A program made the translations under genes and the position numbers. This document shows positions 1 through 5,544 of a stretch of DNA of 6,373 nucleotides, piece after piece. Location: contig JASHTO010000715.1 in NCBI GenBank assembly GCA_030040515.1, positions 1 to 6,373 of the forward strand, given 5' to 3'. How positions within the stretch are numbered: the stretch's first letter is position 1; each line of letters opens with the position of its first letter. The notes below the pieces were generated by a model, which saw nothing but the letters and a program-made list of their open reading frames with translations, made no database searches and was not told the origin of the DNA. The stretch comes from Terriglobia bacterium (GTDB lineage: Bacteria; Acidobacteriota; Terriglobia; UBA7540).

Positions 1-573
1 AGAAGGTGGTTGAGGGACGAAACCGGATGAGGGGTTAAGTCCGGGCAGGAATCGCTGGCCTTTTCGGGCCCTTGCTGAAGCGGCTACGGATTCCGAATCA
101 GACACGATGCATAACGCGCCGACTCTGAGCGCAGGTCAAAATTCCCCTGACCTGTTCGAGCGGGATTTGAAGTGTTCGACGACTTCGGCAGCAGAGAGGC
201 GGGAATCAATATTATCAAGAGGGGCGACCGGCGGCATCTGTGTGGCGAGCGATGAAAAGGCTTCGGATGGCGCAATGAATATTTTGATGTGGCTCAAGTC
301 CCAGTTGTGAACCGTTTTAATACAGCTCAACATCCATTGGGTGTTCTTCTCAAGTTCCAAGTACTGGCATGAAGCGACGCCTCCTGACAAGTTCAAACGC
401 CATTGCAGGATAGACCCGTCTCACGGACGTGTCTGCAATTTGTTTGTGCGCTCGAAACTCGCCGGTAATCCTATGTTCGTGGTGAGGCAACATCAAGGGG
501 TACGTTTTTTCCTGGCGGCGCGCGGTGATTGCCACGCCCAATTTGTGGCCGCAAACTCGAAAATCCGGGCTGG

Positions 574-620
574 CGCAGCCTCCTGCGGTGGGGAGTCTGC
601 GATCCCGAAGGAACCACCGC
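574..620. repeat. Nested inverted repeats (hairpin pair)
   Basis: Two perfect inverted repeats are visible. CGCAG at 574-578 pairs with CTGCG at 583-587 across a 4-nt loop. GCGGTGG at 585-591 pairs with CCACCGC at 614-620 across 22 nt. They share bases, so they are alternative folds. There is no U-tract, so this is not an ordinary intrinsic terminator. It is probably part of the same repeat-rich intergenic material as the elements just downstream. Confidence 0.4.
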
Positions 621-636
621 CTTGAAATGTCAGACC

Positions 637-670
637 CAGAGACTGAAATGAATGTCTGCGCCCGCCGGCG
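637..670. repeat. Interspersed repeat, upstream copy (degenerate hairpin)
   Basis: This 34-nt stretch matches 3691-3724 at 28 of 34 positions in the same orientation, counted by eye. The matching part starts CAGAGA and runs through TGAAATG to TCTGCGC. In the downstream copy the equivalent bases form a perfect 9-bp hairpin. Here three of those nine pairs are broken, so this copy looks decayed. It overlaps a perfect 10-bp palindrome, CCGCCGGCGG, at 662-671. The two copies lie on either side of modABC. Confidence 0.5.
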
Positions 671-775
671 GTTGGGGAGTTTGGTTTTGAGAAGGGGGCG
701 GTGACGCTGATGGGTTTCGTCATTTTTTCTCAGTCGCTGCCCAATTTTCCGATTAGGAAAGTAAAGAAGTAACCC

Positions 776-840
776 CTCACCCGTCCTGCGTCCACGGGTG
801 AGAGCGCGGGGCGCGGGCCACCCTCTCCCCCGGGAAAGGG
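776..840. repeat. GC-rich intergenic palindromic element
   Basis: CTCACCCGT at 776-784 and ACGGGTGAG at 794-802 form a perfect 9-bp stem with a 9-nt loop. A GC-rich spacer follows, then an imperfect palindrome at 821-840 (CCCTCTCCC opposite GGGAAAGGG, one mismatch, very tight loop). The CTCACCC plus CCCTCTCCC layout resembles intergenic repeats I associate with several environmental phyla, but this is recollection, not a database match. No T-run follows the hairpins, so termination is not the obvious role. Confidence 0.5.
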
Positions 841-1002
841 AAAACAGATTTTGGGGGTGCAGACTCGCCCCGCACAAAACATTCTTTCCTCCGTTCAGCA
901 GACAGCCCCAATAGCGCTCGCATCGGTAAATCCTGTGAACCCAAATTCCTAAATTCGTGTAGATTGGAGGTGCTGAACCGCGTTGAATCGTAAGGAGGGA
1001 AC

Positions 1003-1059
1003 TTGGACCTGACCAGACTTCGCCTTGTCTTCCGCTGCCCCGCCTTGAAGGAGGTTTGA
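1003..1059 (+). other. Possible 18-codon leader ORF ahead of modA
   Basis: A perfect Shine-Dalgarno heptamer, AAGGAGG, occurs at 992-998. Four nucleotides later a TTG at 1003 opens an 18-codon frame that ends in TGA at 1057-1059, two bases before the modA start. The spacing is shorter than usual, the start is not ATG, and the peptide has no run of regulatory codons. It may be chance, but a second perfect Shine-Dalgarno with nothing else to serve is notable. Confidence 0.15.
1048..1054 (+). promoter_or_regulatory. Strong ribosome binding site that fixes the modA start
   Basis: AAGGAGG is a full match to the anti-Shine-Dalgarno core. The TTG at 1056 is only 1 nt downstream, too close to be used. 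The TTG at 1062 is 7 nt downstream, an ideal distance. The first ATG in frame, at 1083, is 28 nt away and would remove much of the signal peptide. TTG 1062 is therefore the best-supported start. Confidence 0.7.
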
Positions 1060-1061
1060 AT

Positions 1062-1826
1062 TTGTACAAGGCTGCTTTTTGGATGGCGCTCATCGTCACG
1101 GGAAGTTTAGTCTCCTCAGCGTATGGGCAGACGGTTATCGTAGGAGCGGCGATTAGCCTTAAGGAAGCGTTCAACGAAATTGGCGCTGCCTACCAGCGAC
1201 AAACCGGAACTGAGGTTGCCTTCAGTTTCGGCGCTTCGGGTGAATTGGAAAAGCAAATCGAGGCAGGCGCACCGATTGACGTTTTCGCCAGCGCCGCTGA
1301 AAAAGAAATGGACGACTTACAGAGAAAGAATTTGATCGTGGCGTCTACCCGGAGCGACTTCGTTCGCAACTCATTGGTTCTGGTGGTTCCCGCCGGTTCC
1401 AAGCTGCAAATTCATTCGTTTCCCGACCTCGAAAAGCCGGCCGTGACGAAGATTGCCATCGGCGATCCCAACATCGTCCCGGCAGGGCAATACGCCCAGG
1501 AATTGCTGCGCAATACGCAATTGTGGCCGAAACTCGAATCACGTTTAATCGTGGCGGAGAACGTCCGCCAGGTTCTCGACTACGTGTCCCGTGAGGAGGT
1601 CGACGCCGGAATCGTCTATGCTACGGACGTGCCGATCGCGCACGGCAAAGTCACCATCGTCGCGCGCGCTGCGGACAACAACTATGGACCGATCCTCTAT
1701 CCCGTGGCGGCCATCAAAGACAGCCGCAATGAGAAGGCTGCCAAAGGATTTATCGATCTTGTGTTAAGCCCTGAGGGAAGCGAAATCCTCAAGAAACACG
1801 GCTTTGAGCCTGCAAACACGAAATGA
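1062..1826 (+). CDS. modA: Molybdate/tungstate ABC transporter, periplasmic binding protein ModA
   Basis: ModA is the periplasmic receptor that captures molybdate (often also tungstate) and delivers it to ModBC. From TTG 1062 the product is 254 residues. Residues 1-22 form a signal peptide with a basic start and a hydrophobic core, with likely cleavage near A20-Y-G-Q23. There is no lipobox cysteine, so the protein is soluble rather than a lipoprotein. The oxyanion ligands known from E. coli ModA (Ser12, Ser39, Ala125, Val152, Tyr170) all have counterparts: Ser32 in GAAISLKEAF, Ser59 in SFGASGELEKQIEAG, Ala141 in the VPAG motif, Val168 in ENVRQ and Tyr186 in GIVYATD. Length and C-terminus fit a complete gene. 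Its last codons overlap the modB start (ATGA at 1823-1826). The sequence alone cannot separate molybdate from tungstate preference. Confidence 0.94.
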   Translation: MYKAAFWMALIVTGSLVSSAYGQTVIVGAAISLKEAFNEIGAAYQRQTGTEVAFSFGASGELEKQIEAGAPIDVFASAAEKEMDDLQRKNLIVASTRSDFVRNSLVLVVPAGSKLQIHSFPDLEKPAVTKIAIGDPNIVPAGQYAQELLRNTQLWPKLESRLIVAENVRQVLDYVSREEVDAGIVYATDVPIAHGKVTIVARAADNNYGPILYPVAAIKDSRNEKAAKGFIDLVLSPEGSEILKKHGFEPANTK

Positions 1827-2485
1827 TTTGGGCGGCATTCAAACTCTCACTCCTGGTTGTAAGCGTTTCCACCATCGCCGTGGCGTTGGTAGGGACGGCG
1901 GTGGCTTTCGCGCTGGCGAAGCGCCAGTTTGCAGGCAAGGAGCTTTGTGACGCGGTAGTGACGCTGCCCATGGTGCTTCCGCCGACCGTCACCGGCTACT
2001 ACCTGATAGTTCTCCTCGGCAAGAACGGCTTGCTGGGGCGTTACATTTACCATTTCACCGGGTGGACTCCGGCGTTCACTTGGGAGGGCGCCGCCATCGC
2101 CGCAGGCGTGATGGCTTTCCCCCTTATGGTCAAGTCCGCCCGCGCGGCGCTGGAATCCATCGACGCACGGTACGAGACGGTGTCATATAGCCTGGGCAAG
2201 GGGGAACTCGAAACTTTTTTTCGGATTACGCTTCCGCTGGCGCTGCGAGGCATTTTGGCAGGCATCGTCCTGAGTTTCGCGCGCGCCCTCGGAGAATTTG
2301 GCGCTACGCTCATGGTGGCGGGAAACATTCCGGGAAGAACACAAACCATGCCCTTGGCGATTTTTGAGGCTTTTTTGTCGGGCGAGGATCGGCAAGCGCA
2401 GACCTTGGCCTTGATTCTGACCTTGACCTCGATTGTCACCATCTATCTCACCAATGTTTTAACACGACCGCCGAAGAGCACTTGA
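1823..2485 (+). CDS. modB: Molybdate ABC transporter permease ModB
   Basis: ModB forms the inner-membrane channel, as a homodimer in known ModB2C2 transporters. The 220-residue product is almost entirely hydrophobic segments, beginning with a helix at about residues 5-27, and has the usual length for the family. The cytoplasmic EAA-type coupling loop that docks on the ATPase is at about residues 118-138, with the conserved Gly in YSLGKGELETFF and the Leu-Pro end in ITLP. After it comes ALGEFGAT (about 155-162) and the NIPGRTQTMPLAIF segment (168-181), both characteristic of ModB and related CysT/W-type permeases. The start codon lies inside the modA stop as ATGA, and no strong ribosome binding site precedes it, so translation is probably coupled to modA. 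There is no fused ATPase domain. Confidence 0.93.
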   Translation: MIWAAFKLSLLVVSVSTIAVALVGTAVAFALAKRQFAGKELCDAVVTLPMVLPPTVTGYYLIVLLGKNGLLGRYIYHFTGWTPAFTWEGAAIAAGVMAFPLMVKSARAALESIDARYETVSYSLGKGELETFFRITLPLALRGILAGIVLSFARALGEFGATLMVAGNIPGRTQTMPLAIFEAFLSGEDRQAQTLALILTLTSIVTIYLTNVLTRPPKST

Positions 2486-2489
2486 ACAC

Positions 2490-3575
2490 ATGCTCAGCGT
2501 TAAAATCCAGAACTCGTTTAAAGCGAACAATCGGAACACATTTACATTGGACTGTAGCTTCGAAGTTCCGCAAGGAATCACGGTCTTATTCGGCCCGTCG
2601 GGGTCGGGAAAAACCACCATTTTGCGTTCGATCGCAGGTATCGTGCAGCCGGACGCAGGGAGAATCGAGCTGGCAGGCCGCGTCTATTTTGACTCCGGCA
2701 AAAAAGTCAACGTCCCGATCCAAAGCCGTAAAGTTGGGTTCGTTTTTCAGGACTACCTGTTGTTTCCACACTTAAGCGCGCTGCAAAACGTTGCGTATGG
2801 AATCAGGTCAAGCACGCCCAAGGCGCGACGCGAGCGCGCGCTCCACCTACTGAATCTCTTGGGAATCGACTACGCCGCAGAGCGCCGCCCCCAGCAATTA
2901 TCCGGCGGCGAACAACAGAGGGTTACTTTGGCACGCGCTTTGGCCTCTGACCCCGTCATTCTGCTGCTCGACGAACCTATGTCCGCATTGGACGGTGACA
3001 CCCGCGTGCGCTTATTGGGAGAGTTGGTTGAATTGCAACGCAAATCGCAGATCCCGTTCGTTTACGTCACGCATAGTCCGGCTGATGCCGTTCGGGTGGG
3101 CGACACTATTATCCTCCTCAGGGCGGGGCGGGTTGTGGAGGTGGGAAAGCCGGCGGAGGTCCTCAACGCACCTCGGAACGTGGAAGCCTCGCGAGCAGTG
3201 GGGAATGAAAACATTCTGGTGGGGACGGTAAAGGATCAAAACGAACGGGAAGGCGTGACCGTGGTTGAACTCGGTGGATGCCAGTTGGTCATTCCCTATC
3301 AAGCGCTGCCCATCGCTACTCCCGTCACGATCGGCCTTCGCTCGGATGACATTATCATTTCACGCGATCCGGTGGCGAGAACCAGCGCGAGAAATCTGCT
3401 TGAGGGGACTATCCGTCACGTCGTCCAAGAGGGACAAGCGGTATTGATCGTGGCAGACTGCGGCACCGCATTGAAAATCCGGATAACCGCTCAGGCGTTC
3501 CAGACTCTCGGCCTCCAGCCGGGAGTCAAGGTTTACCTCCTGATCAAAGCGAGCTCATGTGTCGTTCTGCCTTAG
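2490..3575 (+). CDS. modC: Molybdate ABC transporter ATP-binding protein ModC
   Basis: ModC powers molybdate import. All ATPase motifs are present in the 361-residue product: Walker A GPSGSGKT at 35-42, Q-loop Gln87 in FVFQDYLLFPH, signature LSGGEQQR at 137-144, Walker B ILLLDE at 157-162, D-loop SALD at 165-168 and switch His195 in VTHS. About residues 300-361 form the C-terminal TOBE (molybdate-binding-like) domain typical of ModC, starting near NLLEGTIRHV and ending in YLLIKASS. Length fits full-length ModC with one TOBE domain. The gene starts 4 nt after the modB stop with a modest GAAGAG site at 2473-2478. Other oxyanion or sugar-type importer ATPases share the core, but the TOBE end and the modAB context make ModC clear. 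No modE regulator is in view. Confidence 0.94.
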   Translation: MLSVKIQNSFKANNRNTFTLDCSFEVPQGITVLFGPSGSGKTTILRSIAGIVQPDAGRIELAGRVYFDSGKKVNVPIQSRKVGFVFQDYLLFPHLSALQNVAYGIRSSTPKARRERALHLLNLLGIDYAAERRPQQLSGGEQQRVTLARALASDPVILLLDEPMSALDGDTRVRLLGELVELQRKSQIPFVYVTHSPADAVRVGDTIILLRAGRVVEVGKPAEVLNAPRNVEASRAVGNENILVGTVKDQNEREGVTVVELGGCQLVIPYQALPIATPVTIGLRSDDIIISRDPVARTSARNLLEGTIRHVVQEGQAVLIVADCGTALKIRITAQAFQTLGLQPGVKVYLLIKASSCVVLP

Positions 3576-3848
3576 AATCCTGGGGCGCACTGGCACAGTG
3601 TGGACCTGTCTTCTCCGGCCGAGCTGCGTGCAATCTTGAGGAATGCAAGCTCCTGCTTTGTCCCTCGTTCAAACCCCTCCGTACCATCCGCAGAGATTGA
3701 AATGCATCTCTGCGCTGGCCGACGTGATGCCGCCGTTAGCACGATTACCGCGCAACAGTCGCGCGCCGAGCGAACGCACCCTGCGGAGAAAACCTTCTGG
3801 AAAATCACCGCTTCGACGCATATCATTTGAAATTGGGGGCTATCGGAC
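3576..3848. other. Non-coding gap between modC and the sulfatase
   Basis: Frames crossing this 273-nt gap have no recognisable content and are shadows of the sulfatase or chance. Shortly after the modC stop is a small hairpin, CACTG at 3588-3592 with CAGTG at 3596-3600 (3-nt loop), without a T-run. Further on is the perfect hairpin of the interspersed repeat at 3689-3714. No clear promoter is seen. The ribosome binding site of the sulfatase is at best the G-run at 3835-3839, 9 nt before its ATG. Confidence 0.5.
3689..3724. repeat. Interspersed repeat, downstream copy (perfect 9-bp hairpin)
   Basis: CGCAGAGAT at 3689-3697 and ATCTCTGCG at 3706-3714 form a perfect 9-bp stem with an 8-nt loop. 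The 34 nt from 3691 match 637-670 at 28 positions in the same orientation. No T-run follows, so an intrinsic terminator is unlikely, although the hairpin could stabilise the 3' end of the mod transcript. The copy lies 113 nt after the modC stop. Confidence 0.6.
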
Positions 3849-5396
3849 ATGGGTACAACGCGACGAAAATTTCTTAGCGCAATTGCCGGCGGGGCTTCGG
3901 GATTACTTGCACGGCCGGCGCGCGGGTTCGTTGCGCGGCCCTCGGATCGAAAACCCAACCTGCTGTTCCTGATTGCCGATGACCACGCGGGGTACGTTCT
4001 GGGAGTTGATGGGAACACGCGGGCCGAGACTCCGGTGCTGGATCGTCTCGCCTCGCAGAGCACGCGCTTTGCCGCGAATTACTGCAATGCTCCGGTTTGC
4101 ACGCCTTCGCGGCAATCGATTCTCACCGGGCAATTGCCGCACTCGGCAGGCGTTACCGTGCTCGAAACTCCACTCGATGAGAGCAAGCCCACGCTGGCAA
4201 AAAATCTCGATGCCGCGGGATACTTCACCGCCGTTTACGGCAAGATGCACTTCAACCGCCCGGGAACTCCCGGCATGCACGGATTCCAAGTCGCCTGCAC
4301 GGAAGACGTGGACAAAACGCGCTGGCTGCACGACGTGGGCCCGGAGCACGTTCCGGAGGGCATTCACACCAAGCCGCCGTGGCATCCCTTTCATGATCCG
4401 GCGCGCATCTGGCTGAACGCGGACGACCTTCCCTTCCCGCGCGACGAAGCCGAAATGAGGAATACCTGGACGGCGCAGCGCGCCTGCGAGTTCCTGGAAG
4501 CTCATCGCAGCGATCCCTTCGCGCTGTGGGTGAGCTTCCAAACGCCGCACTCGCCATTCGATTTCCCCATCGAAGACCGCAATCACTTCGAACCCCGCAG
4601 TTTCCCAGTGCCAGAGGTCGGACCGGAAGACCCGCCGCAGATTCCTCTGATTTTTCGCGGCCTCAGCGCGGCGGACAAGCAGGGTATTATCGCGGCGTAT
4701 TACACCTCCGTGGCCTTTCTCAATCGCAGCCTGGAGATGGTGCTGGCCAAACTCGACGCGCTGGGGCTCGACCGCGACACGCTGGTGGTCTACATGGCGG
4801 ATCACGGTTACAGCCTGGGCCAGCACGGGCGCTTCGAAAAACATTGCTGCTACGACCCCGCGCTGCGCGTGCCGTTGATGATGCGCTGGCCCGGCAGAAT
4901 CGCTCCAGGCGTGGTGAGGGATTTCACCGAGTCGGTGGACGTCCCGCCTACGCTTCTCGACCTTCTGGGCGTGGAACCGTTCGAGTTGAATCACGGTCAA
5001 AGCCTGCGCGCTTACGTCGAAGGCAAACGTGCTTCGAAACCGCGGCAGGAAATCTTCAGCGAATACCTCGAGAACGAAGAGGCGTGCATCCGCACCACGG
5101 AATGGAAGTTCGTGCAGTGCAGCGGGCGGCGGGCGCGCACCGACGGCTATATCACCGACAATCCCACGCCCGGCAGGTATTATCACCTCTACGACCTGCA
5201 ACGCGACCCCGGCGAATTCCACAACCTCGCGGATCGGCATCCCGAACTGGTGCGGAAATTCTCCTCGGACATGCTCAAAATATTTCGCAACACGCATCCG
5301 GAGGCTCACCAGGAGCCGGAAAAACTTGCGGACGCGGAGGCCATTGATTGGTATCTGCGCCCGCGTGACGCCAAGCCATCGCCCGCCGCGTCGTGA
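3849..5396 (+). CDS. Tat-exported formylglycine-dependent sulfatase (S1 type)
   Basis: This enzyme hydrolyses sulfate esters outside the cytoplasm; the substrate cannot be told from sequence. The 515-residue product begins with a twin-arginine signal (TRRKFL at 4-9, then an Ala/Gly-rich hydrophobic stretch to about 24). The sulfatase core starts at PNLLFLIADDH, where Asp44 and Asp45 are the expected calcium ligands. The catalytic motif is Cys84-Thr-Pro-Ser-Arg88, in which Cys84 is normally oxidised to formylglycine. Active-site residues continue with Lys132 and His134 (YGKMH), then Asp318-His319-Gly and Lys331. The C-terminal LYDLQRDPGEFHNLA at 447-461 is a family hallmark. The gene looks complete and intact. 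Cys84 needs a formylglycine-generating enzyme encoded elsewhere. In a 40-codon sample (4206-4325) 31 third positions are G or C, well above modA, so base use differs from the upstream operon. Confidence 0.92.
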   Translation: MGTTRRKFLSAIAGGASGLLARPARGFVARPSDRKPNLLFLIADDHAGYVLGVDGNTRAETPVLDRLASQSTRFAANYCNAPVCTPSRQSILTGQLPHSAGVTVLETPLDESKPTLAKNLDAAGYFTAVYGKMHFNRPGTPGMHGFQVACTEDVDKTRWLHDVGPEHVPEGIHTKPPWHPFHDPARIWLNADDLPFPRDEAEMRNTWTAQRACEFLEAHRSDPFALWVSFQTPHSPFDFPIEDRNHFEPRSFPVPEVGPEDPPQIPLIFRGLSAADKQGIIAAYYTSVAFLNRSLEMVLAKLDALGLDRDTLVVYMADHGYSLGQHGRFEKHCCYDPALRVPLMMRWPGRIAPGVVRDFTESVDVPPTLLDLLGVEPFELNHGQSLRAYVEGKRASKPRQEIFSEYLENEEACIRTTEWKFVQCSGRRARTDGYITDNPTPGRYYHLYDLQRDPGEFHNLADRHPELVRKFSSDMLKIFRNTHPEAHQEPEKLADAEAIDWYLRPRDAKPSPAAS

Positions 5397-5397
5397 T

Positions 5398-5490
5398 GGT
5401 AGCCACGGTCAGCGCCGTTCTGACCGTGGGTACGTACTCTTCGTAACGCGGACAAATCCCACGGTCAAAAAAGCATTGACCGTGGCTACC
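5398..5490. repeat. REP doublet (REPIN-like), two GTAG-headed hairpins in inverted orientation
   Basis: The 93-bp unit is bounded by a perfect 14-bp inverted repeat: GGTAGCCACGGTCA at 5398-5411 and TGACCGTGGCTACC at 5477-5490. Inside are two hairpins. The first pairs 5403-5412 (CCACGGTCAG) with 5420-5429 and the second pairs 5459-5468 with 5476-5485; both have 10-bp stems and 7-nt loops. Each stem is flanked on its outer side by GTAG (5399-5402) or its complement CTAC (5486-5489). A GTAG head beside a palindrome is the hallmark of REP sequences mobilised by RAYT (TnpA-REP) transposases, and the inverted pair is the REPIN form. The element begins one base after the sulfatase stop and may also act as a transcript end. 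Confidence 0.8.
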
Positions 5491-5544
5491 AACTACGTGT
5501 GCCGCGTCGTGGCAGTGTTAAACTCCAGATCTCATTCGAGCACG

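Larger units (their letters stand above)
1..1047. other. Long region with no supportable gene, rich in degenerate palindromes
   Basis: I find no reading frame here with a recognisable domain. The longest frame, on the minus strand over 350-1174, has the Arg/Pro/Gly-rich composition of a chance frame and overlaps modA antisense. Short frames end at 28-30 and 36-38 on the + strand and could be tails of an upstream gene, but nothing identifies them. The stretch 574-840 is dense in inverted repeats, listed separately. No tRNA or rRNA is evident. The promoter of the mod operon should lie here, but I cannot point to a convincing -35/-10 pair. The region may be decayed coding sequence or an accumulation site for interspersed repeats. 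Confidence 0.55.

Noticed and set aside
107..310. Plus-strand frame of 67 codons near the window start, extendable upstream to a stop at 11-13
   Set aside because: No domain, no clear Shine-Dalgarno before ATG 107, and mixed codon use. It cannot be separated from chance.
136..396. Minus-strand frame of 86 codons with fairly protein-like composition
   Set aside because: It has a TTG start, no ribosome binding site, no recognisable domain, and the opposite strand is also open over much of the stretch. At most it is a remnant.
841..1061. ModE operator or molybdenum-cofactor (Moco) riboswitch upstream of modA
   Set aside because: I looked for a ModE-type TATA-containing inverted repeat and for the conserved helices of the Moco RNA and saw neither. 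A covariance-model search would be decisive.
350..1174. Long minus-strand frame (274 codons) across the upstream region
   Set aside because: It overlaps the well-supported modA 5' end antisense, is rich in Arg/Pro/Gly and has no motif; it is a GC-driven open frame.
3588..3600. Intrinsic terminator after modC
   Set aside because: The CACTG/CAGTG stem is only 5 bp and no T-run follows.
3903..5309. 468-codon minus-strand frame
   Set aside because: It is the antisense shadow of the sulfatase, whose codons and full motif set are on the + strand.
4526..5347. 273-codon plus-strand frame inside the sulfatase
   Set aside because: It is an alternative frame of the sulfatase, Arg/Pro/Gly-rich, with no motif of its own.
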